A stretch of DNA of 64,000 bases from Saccharina japonica (GCA_008828725.1 MEHQ01002958.1:1-64000); one strand, 5' to 3'; shown: positions 23,901 through 39,000, counted from the first letter of the stretch. Notes: generated by a model not told the origin, from the sequence alone. Made by a program: numbers and translations.

Positions 23901-26483
23901 GTCATTTTACCGTCCCGTCCCGTCCCGTCCCGTCTTCATTTTTTTTCCCGCCAAACAAGTAAAAACAGTACCGTCCCGTCCCGTCTCGATTATCGAGTAC
24001 CGTGATAAGCCTTGCAATTTTCCCGACAAGTGGCTAACGGATTGTATGATGCACGACATTCTGCAATTACTACTGCTCCCAGGCCGGGGGTACATCAGTA
24101 GCACGGAACCATAGTTTCCTTCCCCCGTATCATGTCTGCGTTTATAATCGGTGTGGAGGACTCCATTTGTTTGCCTGACCGGCGTGAACCCGACACGGAA
24201 CACCCCGGCATTATAGGAGCACGAAGATAGAATCAAGGGGCGTGTACCCCCGATTGGTGATGTTGACCTTTCCAGTTTTATATTTACCTTCACGTACTTA
24301 CGTGTACACGGTGGGCTAGCAGGTAACCACGAAGCTTGTTAGCGTCAAGGTCACGAGTTCGAGCCCCCCCGAGTGCATGCTCGTAGGGACTTTTTCTCGC
24401 AAAAAAAAAAAACTTGACTAGCTGAAAGCGCGAGAGCGTGAGTTAGCAAAATTCGATGAAAATCGACGAGCGTTGGGAAGGCTGAACCCTCTGCGCGATA
24501 AAAAATCAAGGCAAGAACCGTCAGCCGCCGTAAAACCGCCCGCTCCAGGCGAACTTTAAGAACCTGCCCGCAAAAAAAAACTCATGATTCCCAGTGGAAA
24601 CCCCACACAATTTGACACACAGCGAATTTGCACACACAAGCAACCAGCAACAAACAAGCAACTACGCTGCTACTACTGCTGCTGTACATACGACACCCAG
24701 CAGCAGTGACATAGAGCGGGCACGCAGACACACCGCTGGCGCTCATAACATCACACTTATCAGTTAGTTGGCAGTTTGGTTGTTTTTGTGTTTGCTGGGC
24801 TCTAGAATTTTTCCTCTTGTTCTACTCGTACTTGTATTTGACCAACGGTTTTTATTATCTGCATTTATGTACTCGTATCGCTGGCGCTCATGACATCAAA
24901 TGAAGCAGTTAGTTGGCAGTTGGGCGATGTTTGAAGACGAACTCTGGCGGAACCAACGAGACACTCGTGAACCAGCAGCCAGCAGCACAGCAGTACAAGT
25001 ACGTAGCATTATTAGCAGCTGGTACAGCGCAAGTTAGCTAGTCGTGCTCAGGAGCTGTGTAGCCCTGCTGCTGCAGATAAGTGCTCGTACTGTAAGTACC
25101 CGCAGTGAAAAAAGAAAAAAGCAGACCAACACAGGGGAAACAAAAACGGGCAGTTTCGGCGTCATACTTGTATACTGTGAATTTATTTAAAAGCACGCAC
25201 TCTTAAGTAAATGCCAGCAGGTTAAACTCGTACTACTGTGTACTACTGCTGCTGTGCCTTTCAAACGTGTACATAAATGCAGATAATAAAAACCGTTGGT
25301 CAAATACAAATACGAGTACTCGTAGTACAAGAGGGAAATTTCTAGAGCCCAGCAAACACAAAAACACTCCAACTGCCAACTAACTGATAAGTGTGATGTT
25401 ATGAGCGCCAGCGGTGTGTCTGCGTGCCCGCTCTATGTCACTGCTGCTGGGTGTCGTGTGTACAGCAGCAGTATTAGCAGCGTAGTTGCTTGTGTGTGCG
25501 AATTCGCTGTGTGTCAAATTGTGTGGGGTTTCCACTGGGAATCACGAGTTTTTTTTTGCGGGCAGGTTCTTAAAGTTCGCCTGAGCGGGCGGTTTCACGG
25601 CGGCTGAAGAACCGTAGTGGGGGAGGAGGGAGAGAAGCCTACTTTGTGACCCCGGATCTGAGTTACGACTCTACGGAGGGAGAAAGACGGAAGTGCGAAG
25701 ATGATAAATGGGATAGAAAAAAAAAAAAAAAAAAAAACGTGTAGAGGGCAGCGGAGGGCTCCGGACTATCTGTGTTCGACTGACTTTAATTGCTTTGCGG
25801 ACCCTCCGGGCTCCACTTTTATTTCAGGATACCTTTTTTGGGTAAGTCTGCCTGTGACCACGGGAATCGACCGCGTCAAGTGTTGAATTAGTATGGGCAG
25901 ATGGAGGTACTGGATAGAGAGACCGGCACGGCTTTTGATGTGAAGACGACAACAACAGCAACAACAGTAACAACAACAACAGCAACAACAACAACAACAA
26001 AATAAAACCAAACTTGCGAAACCTAAAATCGGCAAGCACATACAGACAGGTGAAACACCCCAAACAATACTCGTATGAATATGTACTCGTACACGATTAT
26101 TGTTAAAAAACTTTTTTGAAGGCTTACGCCAAAATCGGCATACCTGCTGTGGACAAAGGAACGCGCTTATCGAAGCGAGCCCGAGGTCTTCTTCTGTACT
26201 GACGGGGGCACTGCTTGAAGGAGGCGATTTTGCGGACTGATTAGCCTTCGGATAAAAATGCAAATTGCCACCACCGTCGAAGTATTACACTCAGCTAGCA
26301 AAGATGAGCTTCGACGAAATCCTCGAGCTTCATTGTTTAAATATATACCAGGTATATATATATGTATGTGTGACCTCCCTTGAGTTCCACAGATGATGTC
26401 AGATTGTGTTCCCCTCAAAACCCGTAATACGGCAATATTAAATGCTCTTTTATACTACACTACCACTATTACTACTACTACTT

Positions 26484-26582
<99 letters not shown>

Positions 26583-26855
26583 TTAATACTATTACTACTA
26601 CTACTACTACTACTACTGCTACTACTGCTACTACTACTATAATACTACTACTACTACTGCTACTACTACTAGTACTATTAATACTACTACACTACTACTA
26701 CTATTGTTACTATTAATACTACTAATTACGGGTTTTATACTACACTACTACAGTACTATTGTTACTATAACTACTACTACTATTACTACAATTAATACTA
26801 CTACTACTACTACTACTACTACTGCTACTACTACTACTACTATAACTACTACTAT

Positions 26856-26886
<31 letters not shown>

Positions 26887-26887
26887 G

Positions 26888-26986
<99 letters not shown>

Positions 26987-27002
26987 TTAATACTACTATA
27001 AA

Positions 27003-27097
<95 letters not shown>

Positions 27098-30000
27098 TTA
27101 ATAATGCTCTTTACCAGCATGCCTCTACCGCCTCCCCACTGCGGCGTATACTGCTACCCTGTCTGCCTTTTTCCATGAAAATGGTGAAGGAAATGCGTAA
27201 TCACATCCTCTATTAGTCCTTCAGTAGGAGGCCTTCTAACGCCCACTGGCAGCCACTACCAAGGTCTTGGTTTCGATTAATTGACGAACCACTACATATA
27301 TATAGACGGACCACTACTCGTACGGCGACATGAATACTCTCTACCAATGCCTCTACCACCTCCCCGCTGCGGCGTGCTGCTACCCTGTCTGGTGTTCACT
27401 ATGAGAATGGTGAAGGAAATGCGTAATCATGTAATCACATCCTCTTCTAACGCCCATTGGCAGCCACTACCAAGATCTTGGTTTCGATTAATTGATCAAC
27501 CACTACACACCACTACTCGTACGGCAAGTTAATGCTCTCTACCAGCATGCCTCTACCGCCTCCCCACTACGGCGTGCTGCTACCCTGCGTGTTGTGCACT
27601 TGAGAATGGTGAAGGAAATGCGTAATCACGTGCTCTACGTACTTATCATATAACAGCAAGTAGGCCTCCTTCTAACGCCCACTGGCAGCCACTACCAAGG
27701 TCTTGGTTTCGAGTTTTTGATTGGGCGGCGTCAGCCGCAAACCCTTGTATATACGAATAGTGACGACGTGTGCGTATCGTCAGATTTGATAACTTGACAT
27801 ATGGATTTCCCAAAACTTTCATTCAATAAAGTTGAACAGCAGGTGAGGGCGTGGCGGTTGTTGTTGTGGTTGCGTTCTCATGTTCTCATATTAGCTGATC
27901 GCGAAAAAGATAGCCCGTTGTCACGTTGTCGCGGGACAGGCTCCAAACAAAAGCTCTGGAATGGAAGAATATCTCAGGCCGAAAATAATCGACAAACAAA
28001 TACAAAGTACAACGCAGTACGTACTTATATACGGTATGTGTGTGTGTTCTTCACATTATTAACCCTTCCTTTCTACCCGTCGACATACAACATAACCGCT
28101 GTTGTGACACATCGCACATCTCAACCAAGAATGAAAATTAAATATCCAGTTCAAAGGAAAAATAAAAGTTAAAGAGAACAAAGAAAAAAAGGAAAAACAA
28201 GAGGATAAAAATAAGCAAAAGGGGAAAAAATAAACGGTAAACAAAAGGAATAAAAAAAGAGGAAAGTGGAGACCGACACGGAAGTCAATAAATACCGATA
28301 AATTCAAGCACCAGGGCTCAGGACCAAAACATGAAGGAAAGTCAATCACGCAGGTATTGAGGAGAGTTAGCTACAGTAGCTATCCAGGCGCACGCGCGTT
28401 TGAGATTAGCAAACAAAAACAAAAACGCCGAAAGAGCAACGACGCAGAAGCGCGAAGAAGAAAACTAAAAAAAGAGAGACAAAACGAAAAAAGCATAAGA
28501 AAAAAGAGACCAAAAAGAAAAAGGGGTGGAGCGAAAAAGTAGAAATGAAAAAAAAACTAAGTATTGGAAGGGAAGGCCAACAGAAGGCGAGTATGAGCGT
28601 CCCTACACTCGGCACTACGGCAGTGGACAGGCTCGCATCATGACGACGATGGCCATATCCAGCTGTAAGGTGTTTGGGCAACCCCGCCCCCCGCCCAGGC
28701 CCCTCCCTGGGCGCATTAGTGTCAACGGTGCGTGTCTCATTTGCATCCGCAGCCGCCGCATGTGCCGCTTTGCTGCATCACGCCCTACCGCGTCATGCCA
28801 TTTACGTATAACAATCGCGCCCCGTTCCCGACCACTTGGAACCACCGGCCGGCCTTTCTTTGCTGTCCAAATAGGTACCCTTTGCCACCGACCAGCTCCC
28901 CAAACATCATCGCCCTCCTCGGCAGTCGCAAAAACTGGCTGAGGGCTGACAAAAATGAAATGGAAAGGCTACTCCTATTGAATTGCAGCGATGATGTCGT
29001 TGGCTGGTCGCGCGGAGGCGAGAGACCCGTCTGCAACATTATGTTTCCTTTTCTTTGGCTAAATTAATTATTTTGTGCCACCCCATCGCTGCACCATTGC
29101 ACCACCCCCTCGGGATGGCGTGTCTTGGGTTTGGGAGGGTAGGATCAGAAGGGTTCTGAGCGTTTTGCCGACCATGCCAATCGTTGTTTCATGTAATGTA
29201 CAATAGCAAACGACATTATATATAGGAAACATGTGAAGGAGGGGCTCCGCTATTAGTTGGGACTTTTTATCGCGCAGGGATTTTTGCTCGGGAAAAATCT
29301 TTAGAGCGACTACGTACAACAGTAGTACGTAGGGTACTTCTCCTCTAGCCTGTCACCTGCGTTTGGGAGTGACGTGTTAGGTTTACACGACAAGTTGGCC
29401 GATAGGGTTTCGTTCAGGATTTAAAAACAGACGCACGCACGCACGCACGCACGTCCTCTGTCCGAAGTAGCGTGCAACTGGTCTGGAACCAGTTATCTTT
29501 GCACCGCTGTCGGAGGAGAATCGTGGGCCAATATGTTTCAACATAATATATAGGTCTCTTCGGCAAGACAAAGCCCGGTCAAAGGTTTACGGAAATCACG
29601 TGCAATGAAAAGGCCTTGGGGGGCGGTAGAGGTGCACCATGTTGTTTCGGATGATGGTAACTTCGAGGAGCTCTACACCCCACCTCGAAACTGATTTTGG
29701 AGGCAAACAACAAATACCACCCGAGGTACAATTGGATGGTCTCAGAATCCAACAACCAATATTGCAACACGATAACGCACGTCCGACGATTTTTGGTTTG
29801 AGGTGGGCGCGTGCTACGGTAGAGATAGCACTTTTTTCGGCTGAATCGTTTTCTGAACGATCGGGCTCCTTATAACCCAAATTCGTCGGACTTTCATTTT
29901 TTTGTGACGAATAATGTTGCAGAGCATACTTCAGTCGTGAGATTTCGCATCCGGCAGCACTTTTATTCTCCTTCCAAAATCCTTTTTTTCGGTGAGGTAA

Positions 30001-33000
30001 TGACGCTCCTTAAGTGAGGAGCTCAGGAAAAAAAACATGGTGCACCTCTATCTATCGTAGCATGCGTCGGTGCCCGATCCTCCAGAAAACGTTCCAGAAA
30101 AAATAAACGGTATACCTTTATTGTAGCACGCGTCGGGCCACGGGATCAAGTTGATCGAGATCGAGAGCTACAGGCAGTGCTACTAAGGGCGATAACAAAG
30201 GCGTGCGAATCGCTCCCACGGCAAGGGCGGTGTGGGTGCTGTTCCTTTGAGAGGACGAGGCAGCGTGATCCCTTCAACAACTCTCAAACTACAACCACCA
30301 CTGTACGTACGTATATCGTTCGTGTATGCCCCCAGCTCCCCCGCTTCGTGCATGCCCCCATTACGAGCGTTCATGCAAGGAGCGCCCACACGCGCCGCTG
30401 ACTACGGTACGCATCATCCGGCAGCTGTCGTCCGAAAATAGTTCAAACAGGTTGGATCACACCGTGGGACATGTTATAGGTGTATCGACGCATCTCTGAT
30501 TTCACGGCTGTGACATGACCAGAAGTTGCTTCAGACGGTCGAAGTTCAAAGGGGTTATATAGGCTGCATGCAGGGAAAATCGTCGGCTTTGAACGTCTTG
30601 TGTTGCAATATTTCATAATATTTCCCCGAGTATACTTCGGTCATATAATTGGTAATCGGGTTTAGCACTTCAACTTTCGTTCAACAGTGAACACCCCGCT
30701 CCGCGTGGTATAAAGCTCCTCGAGCGGTGATCTCAGAAATATTCACGGTGCACGTCTATCGCAGCATGCGTCTAACGGGAGCCGCAGCTGGGGAGCTACT
30801 CGATACCATTGTATCCGATGTGTGCAGCATGTTGTTATGTTGCATGCCCTTTTCATGGTGTATCGGGCTAAGCTTGCGTCATGTCTCAAGGTCGGTTGCG
30901 GATGGGCTATAGAACCCCTCAAAGGCACAGAGCCTCATGTAAAGTAAGTGGTACCCCGCCCACGGAATGCCTTTTTTATGTTGCCAAATTGTTTTTGGTA
31001 GGATACTTGGGTGGTATTGGATTGTTCGTATCGCGGGTATGTACGGGTAGCGCTTTTGTGTTGCCTCCAGAACCAGTTATAGGATGACTTACAATGTAGT
31101 AAGAGTCTAGAGGTATGTTTCAGATTAGGACGCCTGAGGAAAACTGTCTGTAACATCGGAGAACCTCTTTCGCAGCTTACTGCTAGGTTTGTGTAGTTTT
31201 TGATCCCCCAACAACTGCCGGAACCATGCGATGAAAACCAAGGTTACTGTTGTTTTATTATTTCGAAGCTCCAGTGCATAATTTGTACGGGAGGCTCGTC
31301 GCGTGGAAGCCGTCATATGGATGAAAGCCATCCCCTCGTACGTTGAGACCCCCGAGGAACACGGGCAGGCGTGTTGGGGTGCCGCTGCTCTCTGCACATT
31401 GAAGCTAGATGAGGAGTGCAGAGTTATTATAACCAGCGACGAACCCCCCCCCCCTCCCTCCCCCTCCTATAATAGCGGTCGTTATGTATAAGCACCTCTT
31501 CCCCTACCCTACCCGCTCTCCCTTTCCCCGGCCTGTGTTCCTTTTACGTCCCTTGAAAACTCCGCAATTTCAGGATGGGAAATACTTCGGACCGATCAAG
31601 TTCACCGAGGCATACTGTGCTGACACCATGCCAGCGCTTCTCGCGAACATCGGGGAGTCCCACTCGGCTATTCGAGAGTACACCATCGCCGCCCTGAGGG
31701 AGAGGCTTGGGGTCACCGAGACGGCGCTCTTCCACGCCTCCGACAACTTCTACAAGGACCTTAAGGCGGACGGTAAGAAAAGTAGGCGACGGGCCAGAGC
31801 GGGGTACTGTTCATGTCATGCATGGCTGTAGTCGTGGGGGCCTTTCTCACTCTCGAATCTTAGAAATTCGGGCGCGGAGCAGGTCGGGTTTCCACCGACC
31901 TTATGTATACGTTTTTTGCACCAAAACACACGGACTTTCGTGCGGTGTTCTCGGCGAGTCGCGTGAAAGGGCGAGGAAAATCATATCAAGGACCGCCTGT
32001 GACGCAGTCTGTGACTCCTCCTCGCGCCTACAGGCTTGCATATGGATGGCAGGGTCGGACGGCTTCATTATGTTTTCCGGTGGGGCCACGTTCAGAGACA
32101 GAAAAAAGGGTATACTTTTCATCCAGCTCCTTGGTGCCATACCGTATATGCCAGGGTACTTATGTGGTACAATGGTCCACCATGAGTGAAGTTTGGGTTT
32201 TCTCCACCAGGCACATATCATCCAACTCGACCACGCGAAGCGGTCACAAGTATTGAAATTCAGTGAAAAGAGGGTACGTTGTGTGTGTTCTAACTCGCGC
32301 CGCGAATGGCGTTTCACCGCGCGGTTTCCAGTCCGACCCCAATCCCACCGTATACACTACATATTTACCACTCCGGTGCACGCTAGAGGGACCGTTGGGG
32401 CAGATATGCCGTTATCTTGACGACATTGTGTTTTGTTTTTCAAACCCATTTATTATATTTGCACTCCTGTTTTTCTCCCCCCCTAATCGTAACTCAGATC
32501 CGGGATCACAAAGTAGGCTCTTCCCGCTCCTCCCCCACTACGGTCCCTGCCTTGATTTTTATCGGGCAGAGGGTTCAGCCTTCCCATCGCTCGTTGATTT
32601 TCATCGAATTTTGCTAACTCACGCTCTCGCGATTTCCGCTAGTCGATTTATATTTGCGAGAAAAAGTCGCTAAGAGTACTCGTATGCCCTCGGGGGGGCT
32701 CGAACTCGCGACCTTGACTTAACAGGGACGATATACACCTGTCATTCCACCGGGGACGCCGGCAATAGAGTGTTTGCGCCAGATGTTGAAATATAAAACC
32801 CAAACCTTTCCATCCGCTAAAACGAATGAGTCAAATTCCCCTCCCTTCGTGATTTCGGTGTGTTTGCGAGTGAGGGAGTGAGCAAAACATTCTGCAAGGG
32901 TGACGCCTACGAAATCGAGGAGGGAAGTAGGGGATGTGCGGCAACGCGTCCCATTAGAACAATAAAAACGGAAATAAATACAACCAAACAGCTCACGAGA

Positions 33001-36000
33001 ACCGTAGCAACGGCAGCCCATCAACGGTGGTGGCGACGGCAGGTGTAACCGCAGTGCCGCCACCGCTGCTGCTATCCCCAACCATGATATACCGACGACT
33101 GTAGGATAGGGAGCACGGTCATTCAGAATTAGTGTTTTACTAAAAGTACCCACAGTACGTACGCCATACTGTCGGGAGGGATGTCATTCGCGTAAGGCGT
33201 GTTGTTCTGTCGTATACCTGTCGTAGGCCCTCGCGAGCTAGCGAGGAATATAGGGGAAACGCCAGTTACCTTTTTTGGTTTGACCCGCGAACGCCCGTGA
33301 ACACACACCAGCTCCGAGGTGCCCCCTTCGTGTTTACTCGTCTCACCCCCCCCCCCCCTCCCCTCCCTTCATCCCCCCATCTCCATTCGCGAATCGTCCT
33401 TACCTCCCTCTCCCACTATCTCTGCCTCCCTCCGTTTTTCTTTTGTCTCTGTCCCAATCGGTATCTATCTTACTATCTTCATATCCCTGTCTATATCTCT
33501 CTCGGTGTCTCTCGACGTATATTTATTTATCTCTCTCTCTGTCTCCCTCTCTCCCCCTATATCTCTTTCTCACCTACCTCTATACCTGGCACGCACATCT
33601 ACCTGCGCGCCTTCAAACAGGTCTGGGAGATTACACCACGGTGTTCGAAACCTTCTGCAGGCAAACGTCCAGTTTCATGCTTGAGTGGGTGCTCGGGACG
33701 GGGGAGGAAGGCGGCCAGCCCCTCCCTCCCTTCAAGGACTTCATTGCTGTCAACCCTTCCGACACCAGCGTGTGAGCACCTTTGTTTATGTGTGTGTTTT
33801 GTGTTTCAATGGTTTTATGTTGTTGCTGGGTGCCACTGTTTTTACCCGGATTCTGGTGTGTTGGGTTGGGTTGGTCTTGTTTTGGTTGGGTTGGTTGGGG
33901 TTGGGGCTGGGTTGGATTGCGCTGTGTGTCATGTCGTGTGGCACGATGTGACGTGGCGCGTTGTTTTGTGTTGTGTTGCTAGTGTGTTGGTCTGTATTTA
34001 CCGCATTAAGACTGCCTACTAGCCCCCGCATGCTCTCATGTGCATGTGTTGTTTCTGTTCGACGTATCGGATTCCCTGTGTTGAATCATTTGTTGTGTTG
34101 CTCCGTGGTGCGAATACGCATTTTTCTGTCGTTGTTTGTGTTGAGAAATGTAGTGGTACTGCGGATGTGGCTGTCCGCACCCCTTGTTGGCGTTTCCCCG
34201 AGTGTGACAAGCGGTGCAAAACGCGAATATATTCAAACGGGAAAATACTGGTATTGGGCATACTTAAGGGAAGTTTCGCCCCGGTTGTCGAGTGGTGACC
34301 TAGAACGCTTCTAACCGTTGATGTCTGACTTCTGAGTTTATGTGCAAAAAAAATAAAATAAAACGGAATCGACTGCTGAGTGCGCCTTGCAATAGTAGCG
34401 TGGGTAGGCCCAATTCGATGCGAGTCGACGAGGGAAGCAAAAAAATGAAGTATTTTGGCGATAAAAATGCGAAGCAAAAACCGTAGTGGAGGGGGAGAGA
34501 GGGGAACCTACCTTGTGACCCCGGAGCTGAGTTACGACTATTTATAGAGAGGAGAGAGAAAGGAAGGGCGATGATAATATTTGGGAGGGAGTGGGAATAA
34601 GTAAATGACAATGCATGTATATCCTTTTGGACAGTCAACACTTGGTAGTCCGATAAAGTTGTCCTTTTCAAAAAGAAAACAACTGTAACGGGTAAATGTT
34701 TGCTTTTTGGCCACGCGTTGGTTTTATATATATATATACATGATACATATGTCTATCGTTTTGTTGGAAAATGAATCGAAACTGTAATTTATTTTGGCGG
34801 CTGGCTAATTGTGCGCTACTTCCAACCAATCGTGGATAGAAACTATGCCAACAACAGGTCAAATATTACATGCTTCGCTTGTCGTATCGCTATATCCACC
34901 TTGCCGTTAACCACGCCCCCTATCTATGAATTGACCGAAACTATATGGAGACGCCAGATTGGTAATGGACGACCGGCAAATTTATATATACATACTACGG
35001 CAGAGCGAAACACGCATAGCACTCCCGGGTTTTTTTTCCGGAGGAGGTTAGTGACATCCTACGTAGCGAGTACCTTCGAATATACGTTTTTTCATAAACC
35101 AAAAGGAGGTACACCCAGGGCATATATACCCCCTGGATCCAATGTCTCAAAACCAAATGAATATTGGCTGGCTACCCCACCCAAACCCCTCAGTGCATCC
35201 CTATTCGAATTAGATTTCGCCCCTCACCACCCCCCTCCCTCCAAAGCGGTTCTTAGTAAGTAAGATGCAGCTCACCCTTGATGCGATTCACCCAACACCT
35301 CGCGGCGTTTCGCGCTACCCAAACGACGCGCGGATGACTAGTTCAGAACCAGGCGTTTGTCGCGACGTTTGAATTGCGAGAGGTTCTATGCTTTACAGAC
35401 TATCGGCCAAGACATGAATAAAAGGTCCCTCCCCCCCCCCCTCCACTCTTTTCGGCCCACCAATCCCCCCCCCCCCTCTTTCTCCTCATCTCTCCTCTCT
35501 TCTTTCCTATCCCGCCTTCCTCTCTCTGCCCCCCCCCCTCCCCTTCCCATGCCGCATGTCCTGCGTATGTTTGCCAGCCTGCTGAAGATTGAGATTGACA
35601 CTCTCGTAGCCAACCTCGTGGCGAGCGTCGCGATGAAACTCCAGGGCGGGGTTTCCGCGGAGGCCTTGAAATCTGTCGACGTCCTCCTCGACTCCGTCCG
35701 CGCCTCGAAGATGTTTCCCAAGTACCAGGAGATGCTGGAGCAGATGAACGTACGTACGCTCGCCCTATCAATCATGCTTCTTGTGGGGTTGCTTTGAGTT
35801 CGTATATGCGTATATACAAGACGGCAGGGAGGTTGAGTTTCAGCAAAATAGATTACGGTGGACCAAGGGCCCATCGCATACACCTGAACCATCCTATACC
35901 CCAGTAGTTTCCCTAAGCGTATCTGGTACTTACTATTGCGTTCCCCCGGAACAATATGATAAATACAGAGTTGAGCGCGTCATAGACAAGCCGCCCCCCT

Positions 36001-39000
36001 GGGAGGTCCTCGCGTCGGCCCTCATGTCGACGGCATCCGTCCGCGTTCCCGCGTCTGTCTTCTGCCCTTCCTTCCAGACCCCGAGATAGCGACCGAAATA
36101 TTTACAACATTGGACGCATGCTACGGTTGAGGTGCACCTGCATGCAGGCCATTTTATGAGGGTGGTCACTTGAGGAGCTCTATACTAATAGCAAGTCAAA
36201 ACTGATTTTGGAGGGGAATAAAAATGCCATCTGATGAACAACACCATGGCCTAAGTATACAATATATATAGAAAATATATTGCAACAGAAGAATGAAAGT
36301 CCGACGGTTTCGGGTTAAGGACCGCGATCATTCAGAAACAAATTCAGCCGAAACGTGCTACGACCTCTATCGCAGCACCGCGTCCATGGTGCTATATATC
36401 AACCGCGTCCACGAGCATCGTCGAGAGAGGGCCTGCAGGCCACCAGTACAGGCAGAACCGCCGCGTTACCCGCCCGTGCCATACGACTCCTTGCACCTAA
36501 AAATGACGCATGCAACGATAGAGGTGTACCCTGTTTTTTGCCGAGCTCCGCACTCAAGGAGCCCCATGCCTGCAGTAGTCAACAAAAAAACATCGGAAGG
36601 GAAAAAAAAGTGTTACCCGGTGAATAACCTTATGACCTAAGTATATTCCTAATTATACTCCGATGAAAAATAATGCAACACGAGACTGAAAGTGCGACGA
36701 TTTGGGGTTGAGGATCCCGTTTCAGCCAAAACAACGGTATGCTTCTATCGTAGCACGCGCCAACTCGGAATCTTGGTCCCTTAATCCCCCAACCAGGCAT
36801 CGGCGTATGATGGGCCCTTTGCCGCAATCGCCAACACGTGTTACCACCAATTATCGTCTAGTGTGAAGTGCCTCATAAGTGTTTTATGTTGAGGTTGCAG
36901 AAAACACGACATCGGCGATCCCATATCCGTTTTGAAAACATTAAAACCACTCTTGTTGAATACATATACATATGTAATATATATATATGTATATAAGCGG
37001 TGGCAATGAATGAACCATTTGTTTTTGTTGCATGCTTTGTGGACTTACTTCATGATGATATTAACACTCGTCGTATTATATCATTACTCAAAGTACAGTA
37101 ACTTGAACATTTTCAATATTCCGCTCGATTACCCCGCAGAGGTTCCCGCACCAGGTTAGCATCCATTTTCGAAACTCACGCTTTGGCCAGGTATACAATA
37201 ACTTGGAAAATGTTGTGTTTTTCGTACATTCGTCCATACACCCCGCCACCCCACAATTAATAACTACGATTACGGATGACGATAGCAAGTAGGGACTTAC
37301 GGTGGACTCAGAAATATTTCTAATTTTAGTAACTAACTGTATTTTGTCCTGTTTACTCTGGTCCGAAATAATGAGTTTCATAACTTCATCTGTTTCAGCA
37401 GTGAGTTTTTGTCCCTTTGTTTCATTTGGCTGTGCGCCCTGATCACCCGTCCTGAATTTCCCACCTTTAATTTCCACACGCCTGTGACAACCCCCTACTC
37501 CTACACCCCCCACCGTGATTTCTGCTGCAGGTGCCGGTGAAGTCCCTCGAGCGGTTTTTCATGTTCAACACCGGTTTCCAGTCCTGCTCCGCCATGAGCA
37601 AGAACATGGAGTGCGCCGTCAGCTGCCTCACTGCCCACCCTGAATTTTTGAAGGATCTTCAGAACGAGGTCGACGGACAGGCAAGTACCTGATAACATAT
37701 GACCCGTGCAAAAGAGAGGGGCAGGACGTGGTGGGGTATTGTTGTTGCGCGGTGGGATATTGCCATTACGGGGTGGGCTATTGTTTTTTCCGGGTGGGCT
37801 ATTGTTATTACTGGGTGGGAGATTGTTGAAATATAGTAATCAGAACCTACAGTAGTGGACACAAAAATCATACGAGTACAGCCCCCTAATATGTTTGCAT
37901 ACTGGTATCATATACCAAGTATATGCACTACTACTATCTGTGGCATCGTTGTACCTACTGCTGTATATATTAGTCTTAGGGGATCCTTGCTTGTTGAGGA
38001 ACATCATTCGACCTCTGATTAAAACTCGTATATTCCTACGTACGTGTATAAAACCGAATCGAATTATATTCTTCAAACTGAAAAACTAAAACTGAAACTA
38101 AAACTAAACAAGTTCTCCGCTTAAAACAGCAAGTGTTTCCGTAAATGAATGCACGTTATTCAATAGGTTACATTGAATAGAAATTCGTGATGATTACGAT
38201 CTTGCGTCCTATGGCGAGGAATGGCGTATTGTTGTGCGGGTTCTAAACCTCGAATATATATATACATATATTTATACATTATATATAGATTATGCAGCAC
38301 GCGTTTAGGGAAATACCGGTGTCAACCAACGTGGCGAGCGACAGGAACACGCACGCATGAAATGTAAAGTAGACTGGACTGCACCCATGCAATGTTGAAC
38401 GCCAGGCTCTATCAATAGTGTATATCGTGTATGAATGTAACGGNTAAAACCTGTATGCNTACCAGTAATAGGAATATTTGCATGGATGATTATAGGAAAA
38501 GATGTGCAATTCTGAATGAGCCACCAAGCTTGCTAAACACGATTTACAACCTAACAACAAATGTGTCCCTTTCTCTGCCCGCGCCACGCTGCCTCTGGAA
38601 CTGTACTTTGTTCCCGGCCCTCGAACACAACCCACGCCATCACCAAAAACCGCCACTACCTCTGCCACCATCGCCAACCACCACCACCACCCCCTCAACA
38701 CCGCTTCCAAACATCAACACCCCCCAAAAANCATCCACCACCATCACCGTTTCGAACTCCACGCCACCACTCCCGCCACCGCCACCACCATCACCACGAC
38801 TACCGTTGGCGTGGAGCAGGAGCTCACCATGAAGTCCGTGCAGGACGTGGACAAGTTCCCCCTGCTGGACAGCCTTCACTGGGAGATCCTCCGCATGTTC
38901 CCGGCCCCGCCTTTCTACTTCAAGGTGAGATTTCCTCCTACCCCTCCCCGCTTCCTCCCCATGCTCCCCCCTCCCCGTCTCGCTGTGCTTGTCCTCCTCT

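Larger units (their letters stand above)
6130..31573 (+). other. Intron 1 of the P450 gene, 25.4 kb
   Basis: Runs from GT at 6130 to AG at 31573 and holds the repeats listed separately. I found no other gene in it. The stretches 6130-6530, 9900-10300, 11600-13640, 13960-14760, 16790-17690 and 27720-29600 show neither a convincing gene nor a clear repeat. Confidence 0.75.

Noticed and set aside
26393-27216. Long poly-Thr, poly-Leu and poly-Ser reading frames
   Set aside because: Six-frame translation of an ACT microsatellite.
28357-28942. Lys/Arg-rich frames that might be a nuclear protein
   Set aside because: They arise from a purine-rich low-complexity tract with no start, splice or homology evidence.
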